The translations under genes and the position numbers were made by a program. Shown here in pieces: positions 16,877-27,600 of a DNA stretch of 64,000 nt (positions within the stretch are counted from its first letter, which is position 1; each line of letters starts with the position of its first letter). The notes under the pieces are model-generated. The model saw nothing but the letters and a program-made list of their open reading frames with translations. It searched no databases and was not told the origin of the DNA. Origin of the DNA: Winogradskyella flava (GTDB lineage: Bacteria > Bacteroidota > Bacteroidia > Flavobacteriales > Flavobacteriaceae); NCBI RefSeq assembly GCF_014243395.1, contig NZ_JACLCP010000004.1, forward strand, positions 279,192 through 343,191, written 5' to 3'.

Positions 16877-18457
16877 CTATTCAGTCGCTTTATCAACCAC
16901 TATGCGTTCTGATCTATTAGCCAGTTCCCAAGCGGTATGGAATACTAATCGTGTTCTATTTTCTAATAAATCGTATTCAATTTTATCTGCTGTATCACTC
17001 GGTCTGTGATAATCATCATGTGTACCATTAAAATAGAAAATTACTGGAATATTATTTTTAGCAAAATTGTAATGGTCGGACCTGTAATAAAAGCGATTTG
17101 GATCATTTTCATCATTATAAGTATAGTCTAGTTCTACGTTACAATATTTAGAATTTACCTCTTCAGATAGGTTGTGCAACTCTGTACTCAATTTATCACT
17201 ACCAATTAGATATACATAGTTTCTGTCGCCCTCTTTACGTTTAGGGTCTGTTCGTCCAATCATGTCTATGTTTAAATTAGCTACCGTGTTCTCTAAAGGA
17301 AAAATAGGATCGTTGTCTGTATAGTGTCTAGAACCTAAAAGTCCTTTCTCTTCACCTGTAACATGAAGAAACAAGACAGACCGTTTTGGTCCATGCCCAG
17401 CTTTCTCTGCCATTTTGAAAGCTTCGGCAATTTCTAGGATTGCAATTGTACCAGAACCATCATCGTCTGCACCATTATAGACTTGACCATCTTTAATACC
17501 TTCATGATCTAAATGTGCTGAAATCACTATAATTTCATCTGGTTTTACAGATCCTTCTATATAAGCTACGACGTTCTCGGAACCAATAACTTCAGATTTG
17601 TTCTCAATGGATAATTTTATGTCCGTTCTAATAACTTTTGGTTTCTCATCTTCTAAGATAGCAGCGAATAATGCTTTACCTAAAGTGTCATTAACCATTA
17701 ACATGGTTAATTCAGGTGTATTACTCTTTAAAGATAGTCTGCCAGAGCCTCCTGCCATGGCCTGTCTTTGAAAATAAGGCGCATATCTCGCGAAAAGATT
17801 ATTGTCCATATAAATCAATCCTTTAGCACCATTATCTTTAGCAGCATCCCTTTTACTGGATAAAGATTGACGCCCATTAGTCCATTTGGTATCTTCCATA
17901 GTTCCAGAAGTCACATAATTACCATCTGCATCCTTAGGCTCACCTACTTTAGCTAGAACGATTTTATCTTTTACATTAATGTCTTTATAATCTGAATAAT
18001 TGTCTGCATCGATACCATAACCAACATAAACAATTTCATCAGTTGAAATGTCCATATTGCCAGAGCTTCGTAAGACTATGTGATCTTCATAACTTTTAAA
18101 ACTTTGTCCATTAATTGAAATTTTAGCCTCAGAAACACTTTGTTTTTCCAACGGGACTTCCTGAAAATAATCATTATCATCTAATGGAGTAGGTATGTCC
18201 ATAGCTTGGTATTGGGCTTTTAAGTACTCAACCGCCATTTTTTGCCCCTTCTCTCCAGTTTCTCTTCCTTCAAATTCGTCAGAGGCATATTTGTAAAGCA
18301 TTTCCTTTAGCTCTGCTGAGGTTATGGTTGAAGCGTATTCGGTGGGATCAACTACTTTAGCTTCATTTAGTTGTACTGAAGAAGAATTACTTTTAGAGGA
18401 TGAACCGCAGTTAATAACTAGGGTAGCAATACTAAAAATCAATAATAATTTTTTCAT
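16877..18457 (-). CDS. M28 family zinc aminopeptidase lipoprotein with PA domain
   Basis: About 526 residues from ATG 18457, chosen because it gives a clean lipoprotein signal (MKKLLLIFSIATLVINC). Residues about 115-285 form a PA (protease-associated) insert. The M28 catalytic domain follows: HLDHEG, GADDDGSGT, TGEEKGLLGS, NIDMIGR and the C-terminal RSDHYNFA give the two-zinc ligands and catalytic glutamate. It is probably anchored in the outer membrane and acts on peptides. A shorter paralog without the PA insert lies upstream on the same strand. Confidence 0.88.
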   Translation of the reverse strand: MKKLLLIFSIATLVINCGSSSKSNSSSVQLNEAKVVDPTEYASTITSAELKEMLYKYASDEFEGRETGEKGQKMAVEYLKAQYQAMDIPTPLDDNDYFQEVPLEKQSVSEAKISINGQSFKSYEDHIVLRSSGNMDISTDEIVYVGYGIDADNYSDYKDINVKDKIVLAKVGEPKDADGNYVTSGTMEDTKWTNGRQSLSSKRDAAKDNGAKGLIYMDNNLFARYAPYFQRQAMAGGSGRLSLKSNTPELTMLMVNDTLGKALFAAILEDEKPKVIRTDIKLSIENKSEVIGSENVVAYIEGSVKPDEIIVISAHLDHEGIKDGQVYNGADDDGSGTIAILEIAEAFKMAEKAGHGPKRSVLFLHVTGEEKGLLGSRHYTDNDPIFPLENTVANLNIDMIGRTDPKRKEGDRNYVYLIGSDKLSTELHNLSEEVNSKYCNVELDYTYNDENDPNRFYYRSDHYNFAKNNIPVIFYFNGTHDDYHRPSDTADKIEYDLLENRTRLVFHTAWELANRSERIVVDKATE

Positions 18458-18583
18458 TATAATAAAATTTGACATTCGTTGTTAAAGTCAGATATTAAGG
18501 ACTTTTAATTAATTAGGATATAAAATTACGAAAACCGTATTCGGCATAGGTTTGTGCTAAATTTCTTTTAACAAACTTTAACA

Positions 18584-19615
18584 CTAGAGAATAATAGGAC
18601 TAAGACTTTTAGGTGAATTAGCCAGGTACCATGCCGTTGCAAAAATCAATTTTGTGCGTTTCACCAATAAAGGGTAGTTGATTTTATCTGCGGTATCGGT
18701 GGGTTTGGTATAATCCTTGTGTTCACCATTAAAAAAAAATACTACTGGGATATCTTTTAGCGCAAAATTATAATGATCTGATCTGTAATAGTAACGATTA
18801 GGATCGCTATCGTCATTATATTTATAATCCAAACTTAAATCTGTAAAACTAGAATTTGCTTCTTGTATTATAAAATGTAATTCTGTGCTCATTCGATCAG
18901 CACCTATAACATAAATATAATCTTCATTGTCTTTATGTCTATCATCAACCCGACCAATCATGTCTATATTGAGAGTTGCAATAGTATTGTCAAGAGGGAA
19001 AATAGGATTATTGGTGTAATAACGAGAACCATGTAATCCAACTTCTTCTGCAGTGACATGTAAAAATACAATACTTCGTTTTGGTCCATTTCCATTCTTT
19101 GCAGCTTGAGAAAATGCTTCGGCCATTTCAAAAACAGAGGCAGTACCAGAGCCATTGTCATCTGCTCCTGGATAAATCTGACCATCTATGATACCTTCAT
19201 GATCTGAGTGCGCTGCAATGTATATGTATTCATTCGGAAATTCAGAACCTTTGATGTAGGCAATAACATTTTGGGATTCGTTCAGATTTTCTGGTAGAGC
19301 GTCCTTGGGAACCTTTTGATAATAGTCAGAATGTGACTCCGGGGCATTAATACCAATTGTTTTGTAGTAACTTCTTATATAATTACATACCTCATTATGA
19401 CCCTCTTCCCCAGTCATTCTACCATTATACTTGTCTGAAGATATCTCCTCTACATGTGCCTTTAATTCCTCTTCGTTAATGGTACCAAGGTATTTTTTAA
19501 CGACAGGCTCATCGTTATAGGATATACTATTCTTTAAGTTGTCAATTTTCTCGCTATGTCTTAGTGTAGCGCATGAGCCAACTAGGATGAGTGCAGAGGC
19601 AACAAGTACTTTCAT
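18584..19615 (-). CDS. M28 family peptidase lipoprotein lacking the PA domain
   Basis: About 343 residues from ATG 19615, with the lipobox ALILVGSC. The catalytic set is complete: HSDHEG, GADDNGSGT, TAEEVGLHGS, NIDMIGR, RSDHYNFA. Compared with its downstream neighbour, it goes almost directly from DYYQKVP to the NVIAYI strand, so the roughly 170-residue PA insert is absent. The close similarity of the catalytic parts and the tandem order indicate duplication followed by loss or gain of the insert. It is probably a secreted or anchored aminopeptidase. Confidence 0.85.
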   Translation of the reverse strand: MKVLVASALILVGSCATLRHSEKIDNLKNSISYNDEPVVKKYLGTINEEELKAHVEEISSDKYNGRMTGEEGHNEVCNYIRSYYKTIGINAPESHSDYYQKVPKDALPENLNESQNVIAYIKGSEFPNEYIYIAAHSDHEGIIDGQIYPGADDNGSGTASVFEMAEAFSQAAKNGNGPKRSIVFLHVTAEEVGLHGSRYYTNNPIFPLDNTIATLNIDMIGRVDDRHKDNEDYIYVIGADRMSTELHFIIQEANSSFTDLSLDYKYNDDSDPNRYYYRSDHYNFALKDIPVVFFFNGEHKDYTKPTDTADKINYPLLVKRTKLIFATAWYLANSPKSLSPIIL

Positions 19616-19683
19616 GTAACTGTTTGATTTGCGCAAAAATAAGGCAAATCATTGAAATATTTTCTTACTGAAAGAATGAAATT

Positions 19684-19986
19684 TTATAAGATTTTTTCTG
19701 AATCTTCAGAGTGTCTTTCATCTTGTTGTTCGAGTTGACTGCTATTACCTATTTCGGTAGTTGAAAAGATCCCTTTGTAAATGGTAAGACTTAATGAAAT
19801 AATGACCAACAGGAATATATATTGAATAGTCTTTATTTTAGAATTTTTACCTATAACTAACACACTTACTCCAGCTAAAAATGCAAGAGCAATTGGGATG
19901 ATTGCAAATTTAAATAAATGCGTGGTCGAAAATATTGTGGCTATTATTGCAGATAGAAATCCTAAAATAATTAATGCTTTTTTCAT
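19684..19986 (-). CDS. Three-helix membrane protein, unknown
   Basis: 100 residues with hydrophobic segments at about 4-20, 25-47 and 55-72, followed by a polar, acidic tail (EQQDERHSEDSEK). No recognised motif. It lies between the shorter M28 peptidase and tRNA-Ser, on the minus strand, 68 bases upstream of the peptidase, so co-transcription is possible. Confidence 0.65.
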   Translation of the reverse strand: MKKALIILGFLSAIIATIFSTTHLFKFAIIPIALAFLAGVSVLVIGKNSKIKTIQYIFLLVIISLSLTIYKGIFSTTEIGNSSQLEQQDERHSEDSEKIL

Positions 19987-20109
19987 ATTTCTGAAATTAA
20001 AGGTTCAGAGTAATTATTACACACATTATGCCAAATAAGATTATGGGCAATGGAATATTAATATTGTTTGAAATAAAGATAATAAGATTTCAAAATTTAG
20101 TAAAAAACC

Positions 20110-20140
20110 TTTGGCTACAAGAAAAAGGGTTTTATATTTG
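20110..20140 (+). promoter_or_regulatory. Canonical promoter of tRNA-Ser
   Basis: TTTG (20110-20113), a 19-base spacer and TATATTTG (20133-20140) followed by C. This is the same spacing as for tRNA-His, and the tRNA starts 10 bases later. Confidence 0.8.
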
Positions 20141-20150
20141 CATCCGCTTA

Positions 20151-20235
20151 GGAGAAATGGCAGAGCGGTCGAATGCACTGGTCTTGAAAACCAGCGAGGG
20201 TCACACCTCCGGGGGTTCGAATCCCTCTTTCTCCG
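20151..20235 (+). tRNA. tRNA-Ser (anticodon TGA)
   Basis: 85 bases. Acceptor stem GGAGAAA/TTTCTCC is perfect, discriminator G. The anticodon loop CTTGAAA carries TGA. A long variable arm (GAGGGTCACACCTC) is diagnostic of class II serine tRNA. CCA is not encoded. Confidence 0.97.
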
Positions 20236-20245
20236 CAAAAGAAAG

Positions 20246-20270
20246 CCCACAACTTTGTTGTGGGTTTTTT
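20246..20270 (+). terminator. tRNA-Ser terminator
   Basis: CCCACAAC (20246-20253), loop TTT, GTTGTGGG (20257-20264), then a T-run. Confidence 0.9.
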
Positions 20271-20305
20271 TATTTAATTATTCGTAACTACTTTTCCTAT
20301 ATTAA

Positions 20306-22465
20306 TTAAGCACTCAAGTCCGTTTTCCGACTATTTAACTCTTTTATAAAAGGTTGTTTTGTCAAAATCTGACCTGTAGCAGCTTTAATGGCATTAGCCA
20401 AGGCACCACCAGCAGGTGGAAGTCCTGGTTCGCCAAGTCCTGTTGGAGATAATTCATTCTCTACAAAATAGGTTTCAACGATTGGCGTTTCTTTCATTCT
20501 AATAAGACGATAGGTATTAAAATTAACATCCTGAGGTTTTCCGTTTTCAAAAGAAAAATCACCATACATAGCATGACCAATACCATCAATAACACCACCT
20601 TCAATCTGGTTTTTTGCTCCAGTAGGATTAACTACAATACCACAGTCTACAGCAACAGTTACTTTTTCAACTTTTGGTTTTCCATTTTCTAGACTAATGT
20701 CAACAACTTCGGCTACATGGGTATTATGACTATAATATGCAGCAAAGCCTTGATAAATCCCACTACTACTGTTTCCCCAGTTACTTTTCTTAGCCGCAAG
20801 TTTTATAGTATCGATCATTCGTTTAGCAGAATATTCTATACTCGGGTCTTTGCCATCTTCAACATTGCTCAATAAATCCAAGCGAAGTTGAACGGCATCT
20901 ACATTTAACTCTTCTGCCAATTCATCAAAAAAGCTCTGTTCGGCAAATGCTAGGAAATTTGTATAAGGTGCGCGCCAAGCACCAGTAGTAATATTACTTC
21001 TATAGTTTCCAGTCTCAACTTTATAATTTTCAATTGCTCCGGCGGGAAAGAAATTAGGTATTAAACCATACATGTTGGAGTTTATGGCAGCTTCTTTTAA
21101 ATGATATCCTGTTACCTTGCCATCCTTAATGGAAGCTTTGATGCGATATTTAATGGCTGGCCTGTAAATACCTGCCGCCATATCGTCTTCACGTGAAAAG
21201 ACAACTTTTACGGGTTGCTTTGTAATATTTGAAATTTCTGCAGCTTCCAAAGCAAAATCGCCATACAAGCGTCTGCCAAAACCTCCCCCCATTCTAGTCA
21301 TTTCGAGATGGATATCCTCTTCATTTCTATCAATGAGATTTGCTATACGTCGTGCTGTGCCAGCAGGTGTTTGAATGGGACCGACCAGATGAACCTTGTC
21401 TGTTGTAACGTTGGCATAAAAATTCATCGGCTCCATGCAATTATGAGGTAAAAATGGTGATTCGTAGGTGCGCTCTATTAATTTATCAGCTTGCGCAAAT
21501 GCTTTTTTCACATTACCATCTTCTCTTCGGACATCTAAGGAGTTACTGTCTAAAATTTTATTGAGTTCTTTATTGTGGTCTGATGTATTTTCTAAGGTAC
21601 TATCTTTTGCCCAATCTATTTTTAAGGCTTTTTTTCCTTTCATAGCGGCCCAAGTACTAGAGGCTAATACAGCAATTTTATCACCAAATTGTACGACTTC
21701 AGAAACGCCATTGACAGATTTTGCAGCAGTAGCATCATATGAATTTATTTTTTGTCCAAAAGCTGGTGGTCTAGCTACTGAAACATATGTCATGCCCTCA
21801 GTTTTGTAATCAAGACCAAAAAGAGGTTTTCCTGTGATGATATGTTCCATATCAACGTTTATGGCATCTTTACCAATAATGTTATAATCCTTGGGAGACT
21901 TCAATGTAATATTTTCAGGAATTTCAAGTTTTGCGGCATCATTAACCACATCTCCATAACCCAATTCATCGCCATTGGCGTTTTTGATTATTCCATTAGA
22001 AGCGTTGCATGTTGACGCATCCACATTCCATTTAGCAGCTGCTGCATTAATTAGCATTTGTTTTGATGTTGCACCAGTCTGTCTTAGAGCGTCCCAACCA
22101 AATCTAATAGACTGGCTGCCTCCAGCTACTTGCCTTGTGTAGTTGTTAGTATCCAATATACCTTGTGCAACAGAGACGTGTTCCCATGGCACGTCTAATT
22201 CTTCAGCAATAATCATCGGCATGGACGTTTTTACACCTTGTCCAATTTCTGGATTAGGTGAAAAAATAGTGACATAACCGTTATCTGCAATCTTTATAAA
22301 GGCATTGAAATCATTGAAATTTAATTTTGTAATATCCACTGGTGGTTGTGCCGTTTCTTTACAAGCCGTAAAAAAATTAAAGCCTATAAGTAATCCCCCA
22401 CTGGCGAGGGCAGAAGTTCTAATGAAGTTACGTCTACTGAATGTTATTTTATCTTGATTTTTCAT
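20306..22465 (-). CDS. Molybdenum hydroxylase large subunit (IorB-like)
   Basis: 719 residues. A twin-arginine signal (SRRNFIRTS) is followed by a hydrophobic segment and a lipobox-like FFTAC, so the protein is folded with its cofactor in the cytoplasm, exported, and possibly lipid-anchored. The xanthine dehydrogenase-type fold is shown by GQGVKTSMPM, RMGGGFGRRLYGDF (cofactor binding) and the C-terminal GLGEPGLPP containing the catalytic glutamate. This matches the isoquinoline 1-oxidoreductase beta class; the substrate, probably an aldehyde or N-heterocycle, is unknown. The [2Fe-2S] subunit lies 10 bases upstream. Confidence 0.9.
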   Translation of the reverse strand: MKNQDKITFSRRNFIRTSALASGGLLIGFNFFTACKETAQPPVDITKLNFNDFNAFIKIADNGYVTIFSPNPEIGQGVKTSMPMIIAEELDVPWEHVSVAQGILDTNNYTRQVAGGSQSIRFGWDALRQTGATSKQMLINAAAAKWNVDASTCNASNGIIKNANGDELGYGDVVNDAAKLEIPENITLKSPKDYNIIGKDAINVDMEHIITGKPLFGLDYKTEGMTYVSVARPPAFGQKINSYDATAAKSVNGVSEVVQFGDKIAVLASSTWAAMKGKKALKIDWAKDSTLENTSDHNKELNKILDSNSLDVRREDGNVKKAFAQADKLIERTYESPFLPHNCMEPMNFYANVTTDKVHLVGPIQTPAGTARRIANLIDRNEEDIHLEMTRMGGGFGRRLYGDFALEAAEISNITKQPVKVVFSREDDMAAGIYRPAIKYRIKASIKDGKVTGYHLKEAAINSNMYGLIPNFFPAGAIENYKVETGNYRSNITTGAWRAPYTNFLAFAEQSFFDELAEELNVDAVQLRLDLLSNVEDGKDPSIEYSAKRMIDTIKLAAKKSNWGNSSSGIYQGFAAYYSHNTHVAEVVDISLENGKPKVEKVTVAVDCGIVVNPTGAKNQIEGGVIDGIGHAMYGDFSFENGKPQDVNFNTYRLIRMKETPIVETYFVENELSPTGLGEPGLPPAGGALANAIKAATGQILTKQPFIKELNSRKTDLSA

Positions 22466-22475
22466 AAGTTACTTA

Positions 22476-22937
22476 TTAAGACATTTTCTTTGCAGCTAAG
22501 GCCACGGCTTTTTCAATTCTGTTATAACTAGCACATCTGCATATGTTGCCATGCATGGCATTTCGTATATCTTGATTATCTGGATTCGGATTTTGCTTTA
22601 AAAATGACGTAGCCGTCATGATCTGTCCAGCTTGGCAATAACCGCATTGTGGCACATCCAATTCTTTCCATGCTTCTTGTACTGGACTCAATTTTTCTGT
22701 TGACAAGCCTTCAATAGTGGTGATTTCAGAATCTGTTAAGCTAGATGCTGGCACAGAGCAACTCCGCATAGCAACACCATCAACATGAACTGTACAGGCA
22801 CCACACTGTCCAATACCGCATCCATATTTAGTACCAACTAAATCAAGTTCATCTCTGAGTACCCACAGTAGAGGTGTGTCGTCATCGATATTGACCGTCT
22901 TTTCCTTTCCGTTAACTTTTAAATTATAGCTTGCCAT
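22476..22937 (-). CDS. Molybdenum hydroxylase [2Fe-2S] subunit (IorA-like)
   Basis: 153 residues. The plant-ferredoxin-type cluster is ligated by cysteines in YGCGIGQCGACTVHV, and the second, hydroxylase-specific cluster by CGYCQAGQ and CRCASYNR. The subunit passes electrons from the molybdenum site of the partner downstream to an acceptor. It has no signal of its own, so it probably rides out with the Tat substrate. First gene of the pair; the MocA-like gene lies 38 bases upstream on the same strand. Confidence 0.93.
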   Translation of the reverse strand: MASYNLKVNGKEKTVNIDDDTPLLWVLRDELDLVGTKYGCGIGQCGACTVHVDGVAMRSCSVPASSLTDSEITTIEGLSTEKLSPVQEAWKELDVPQCGYCQAGQIMTATSFLKQNPNPDNQDIRNAMHGNICRCASYNRIEKAVALAAKKMS

Positions 22938-22975
22938 AGTCGTTATATTATTACTCTAAAGTTAAAGATTTTATT

Positions 22976-23560
22976 TCAATTAATTGATTTTAAGTAAGTT
23001 TCATAGTCGTCTTCGGTATCAATGTCAAGTAAATTTTCATTTTTGAACCTAATGATTTCACTTTTGTTTTTATTTAAAAATGATTTAGCACCATTGTCGC
23101 CTTTAATTTTTAGAAATTCTGAATAATACAATTTTGGAATAACAACAGGAATACCAAGGTTTTCACCATAACTAGAAGCAACTATTTTATTTGGCTGATT
23201 TTTATGACGATTAATCATTTTATTTAAAATAAATGCATCAACAAAGGGCTGATCGGCTAATATCATTAAAATGGCATCGTAATGGCGTGATTGTAAATGC
23301 CTAATGCCTTTTTTAATACTTGAGCTTAGGCCTGTTTTGTATTCAGAATTTATAATGAATTGAATATTGTAATGGTTTAGATTAGCTTGAATGACCTCTG
23401 CATTAGCACCCAGGACACAATAAATATCCGAGATTTTTGAGTTGATGGCATTTTCAATGCTAATTCCAAGAAGTGTTTTATCACCTACAGGTAATAATTG
23501 TTTAGCAACTCCCATTCGTGATGAACTACCAGCTGCAAGGATAAGAATAGCGATATGCAT
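22976..23560 (-). CDS. MocA-like molybdenum cofactor nucleotidyltransferase
   Basis: 194 residues with the nucleotide-binding LAAGSSSRMGVAKQLLPVG at residues 8-26 and LADQPFVD in the middle. The family (MobA-like NTP transferases, MocA) adds CMP to molybdopterin to form the dinucleotide cofactor used by xanthine dehydrogenase-type enzymes. Its position directly before the hydroxylase genes supports this job. Probably co-transcribed with the two subunits. Confidence 0.85.
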   Translation of the reverse strand: MHIAILILAAGSSSRMGVAKQLLPVGDKTLLGISIENAINSKISDIYCVLGANAEVIQANLNHYNIQFIINSEYKTGLSSSIKKGIRHLQSRHYDAILMILADQPFVDAFILNKMINRHKNQPNKIVASSYGENLGIPVVIPKLYYSEFLKIKGDNGAKSFLNKNKSEIIRFKNENLLDIDTEDDYETYLKSIN

Positions 23561-23670
23561 TTAGTCATTTTGAATATGCTAAAGTTATCGAAATTATAAT
23601 TAAAAGTTTAATGAGATTTGTATTATGAATTTAATAATTGAAATAAAAGTTGGGCTAACTAAAACTACAG

Positions 23671-24603
23671 TTAATCATTATTGTACCCATTTTTTATCTG
23701 ATAGCTTAAAATAAGACCATGCGTATTTCCTAAAGGCGAATTGTTAGTAGCGATGTTATAGTTATAAACAACTCTGAAATTATTAAACAAATATAGGCCA
23801 GCCAGTATATTGTAAGAATTGCTAGTTCGGTAACCAGCTCCGACTTCAAATTTATTTCTGATGCTAACAGCTAGGTTAAAATCTGCTTGTAAAGGAGCAC
23901 CTTTTTGATGTTTTATTAACACATTTGGTTTAATGACTAATTCTTGAAATCTATTATTGAAAAAGCGGTATCCAAAATAACCATAATAGGTATTTACAAT
24001 ATTTATATTCTTGTCAGACACAAGCGCATCACCTATAACATTAGGTGAAGAAAGGCCAACATAGAACGTATTATGATTAAATAAAAAACCGAAACCAATG
24101 GTTGGCACAGATGCATTTATATCTTCAGCAAAAACGTCATCATTAATAATATTAAGTTCTGTTAAGTTATCCTGATATTGTTGCACACCTGCCGTAACTC
24201 CAAATGATAGCACATTAGGAATGTAATTCTGCCAATAAGGACGATCACTATCAAAGTCGAAATAAATTTTATAGGAGTAAGCAGCAAAAAAACTTGTGGA
24301 CTTTGTGACACCTATCTCATCATTTATTATTCCGGCTCCAACACCCATCTTTTTTTGATTAAAAGAACCATGACCACTTAGAGCGAAGCTTCTTGGGCTT
24401 CCTTCAAATGGACTAAAGTAACCTGAATTACTTGTGGAAAATTCTGTGTTTGGCGTAAGTCCAGCATAGGCAGGATTAATAATAAACGGGTTGTAATTAT
24501 ACTCAGCAAACAAAGGTGTTTGTTGGGCAAAAACTGGATTTAATATTGGTAGTGTGAATCCAATAATTGCTACTAAAACAGATATTTTTTTTCTTAAATT
24601 CAT
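23671..24603 (-). CDS. PorP/SprF family type IX secretion partner
   Basis: 310 residues with a signal peptide (start MNLRKKISVLVAIIGF) and the PorP/SprF signature QTPLFAEYNYNPFIINPAYAG. The remainder is beta-barrel-like. In gliding flavobacteria, SprF is needed to export the adhesin SprB, and proteins with type B sorting domains commonly sit next to such a partner. Here it starts 4 bases after the giant type B surface protein stops, so the two are surely one transcription unit. Confidence 0.92.
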   Translation of the reverse strand: MNLRKKISVLVAIIGFTLPILNPVFAQQTPLFAEYNYNPFIINPAYAGLTPNTEFSTSNSGYFSPFEGSPRSFALSGHGSFNQKKMGVGAGIINDEIGVTKSTSFFAAYSYKIYFDFDSDRPYWQNYIPNVLSFGVTAGVQQYQDNLTELNIINDDVFAEDINASVPTIGFGFLFNHNTFYVGLSSPNVIGDALVSDKNINIVNTYYGYFGYRFFNNRFQELVIKPNVLIKHQKGAPLQADFNLAVSIRNKFEVGAGYRTSNSYNILAGLYLFNNFRVVYNYNIATNNSPLGNTHGLILSYQIKNGYNND

Positions 24604-24607
24604 CTAA

Positions 24608-27600
24608 TTATCTTTTAATAACAACGTATCCTTTTAAGGTTTTAAAATTGTGCTCACCACTAATTGAAAATTGAAAGAAGTAAGTACCATCTGGTAGTTC
24701 GCCTGCTCCCATTTTAGTTTTTTTATTAGCGACACCTCTAAAGACATTAGATGTATTGTTATAATCATTAATCTCAAAAACTAAATCTCCCCATCTATTA
24801 TAAATACTTACGGTGTTATTTGGATGCTCTTCAATACCTTCGATATTCCAGAAATCGTTAACACCATCGGCATTTGGCGAAAATCCGTATTTCACATCAT
24901 TTTTTGGGACCAAGAGCGTCGTAAATAGGCTTTCTGAACAGTTTTCAGCTTCACCATTATTGTTATAAGGAATAATTGTGACATAATAGGTTGTTATGCT
25001 TTCTAAATCATCGTCAAAATTGTAGGTTGTTGTGAATCCAACATCGAGATTATTCACAATATCAGTACCTCCAGATACTGTACCCACTGATAATATATAA
25101 CCATCAGCATTATCTATAGATTCCCAAGTTAAATCGGTTTCTATGGCAACATCAGTGGCCCCATCAAATGGATTTAATAGCTCTGAGCAAACAGGAGTTT
25201 TTACGATTTCAAATAGTTCTGAAGCACAACCAATGGCTTCAACTATTCCGTTTATTGGGATTATGGCTACAGTGACGATTTCATTACTTAAAAATGTATT
25301 AGTAAAGTCGTAAAAGGTCTCAGTAGTTTCGAAATTGGAAATATCATTATTTTCTGTACCAGAAATTGTTACTTTATACGATGTTGCATTCGCAACAGCA
25401 TTCCATGTAATTTGATTAAGATTCGTTGCTACATCGACAGCACCACCTAATGGACTCGATAATGAAGTACAATTCGGTGTTTCAGGAATAATAGTGAAGC
25501 TTTCAGAAATACAACCAGTAGCTTCAATTGTTTGATTAATCGGAATAATTGTTACCGTTACAATTTCCTCATTTACAAATGTATTGGAGAAGCTGTAGAA
25601 TGTATCTGTTGTTTCAAAATCGATAATATCATTATTCATAGTACCAGATACAGTTACTCTGTATGAGGTTGCATTTGTAGCAACATTCCAGGTGATTTGA
25701 TTTAAATCTGTAGGTACATTAACTGCACCATCCAAAGGACTTGATAAAACTGTACATTCAGGTGTTTCAGGAATGATCGTAAAACTCTCATTAGTGCAAC
25801 CCAAAGCTTCAACAGTGCCATCAATAGGAATAATGGTTACGGAAACCACTTCACTATTTGTAAACGGATTTGTAAAGTTGTAGAATGTATCGGTTGTTTC
25901 AAAATCTGTGACATTATTATCGGCAGTACCAGATATAGTTACTTTATAAGATGTTGCATTTGCAACTGGGTTCCAAGTCATTTGGTTAAAATCTGTTGGT
26001 ATATTAATTACACCATTTAATGGACTCGATAGGTTAGTACAGTCAGGTATATCAGGAATAATAGTGAAGCTCTCTGATGTACAACCTGTAGCTTCAACAG
26101 TTTGGTTAATAGGAATAATGGTTACTGTAACCACTTCATCATTCAAAAATGTATTGGTGAAGTTGTAGAATGTATCTGTTGTTTCAAAATCGGTAATATT
26201 GTTATTCGCAGTACCAGAAACAGTTACTCTATATGAGGTTACATTTGTTAAGGCATTCCAAGTGATTTGATTTAAATCTACAGCAACATTAGTGTTACCA
26301 TTCAAAGGACTTGCTAAAATTGTACAGTCAGGTGTTTCAGGAATGATGTTGAAGCTTTCAGAAGTACAACCCAATGCTTCTACAATACCATCCATGGGGA
26401 TAATAATTACGGAAACGACTTCACTATTAAGAAATGGATTCGTAAAATCATAGAACGTATCACTAGTTTCAAAATCGGTAACATTATTGTTTGCGGTACC
26501 AGAAATAGTCACTTTGTAAGACGTGGCATTTGTAACGGGATTCCAAGTGATTTGGTTTAAATCCGTCGCGACATTTGGAGCAGCATCTAAAGGGTTCGCA
26601 AGGGCAGTACAACTTGGTGTCTCGGGAACAATAGTAAAACTCTCCGAAGCACAGCCAGTAGCTTCAACCGTTTGGTTAATAGGAATGATGGTTACTGTAA
26701 CTACTTCATCATTCAAAAATGTATTGGCGAAGTTGTAGAACGTATCTGTTGTTTCGAAATCGGTAATGTCGTTATTTGCAGTATCAGAAATGGTTACTTT
26801 ATAAGATGTTGCATTTGTGACGGCATTCCACGTGATTTGGTTTAAATCTACAGCAACATTAGTAGCACTATTCAGAGGACTTGCTAGAGTAGTACAGTTT
26901 GGTGTTTCAGGAATAATGGTAAAACTTTCTGAAATACAACCTGTAGCATTTTCAGTAGCATTAAAAGGTATAATGCTTACTGCTACCACTTCACCATTTA
27001 AAAAAGGATTGGCGAAATCATAAAATGTATCTGTTGTTTCAAAATTAGTAATATCATTGTTTGCCGTACCAGTAATAGTAATTCTATATGACGTTGCATT
27101 GGTAGCAGCATTCCAGGTGATTTGATTTAAGTTTAATGCAACATTAGTCGCACCATCCAAAGGACTTGCTAAACTTGTACAAACCGGACTTGTGGATATC
27201 GGATCTTCTGTAGTAAATGTTTCTTCACTACAACCAGTTGCATCACCTACAGCATTATATGGAATAATGGTGACGTAATACGTTCTACTATTTTGCAGGT
27301 CATTAGGAATATCATAAGACGTCATATTACCTACATCTATACTATTAGCGATTTCAATACCATTACTTGTGGTACCTATACTAATTAAGTAACCTGTGGC
27401 ATCTGCAACAGCATCCCAACTAATATCAGTGTTAATAACTACGTCTATTTCATTGTTAACAGGACTGCTCATACTTGTGCATAATGGTGGACGAGGAATA
27501 GTTTGTGTTGTAAAATTCTCTATTGCACAACTGTTGGCATCACCTTCATCATTATAAGGTGTAATCGTAACGTCTATTGATGTTTCTTCAGGGAGATCAG

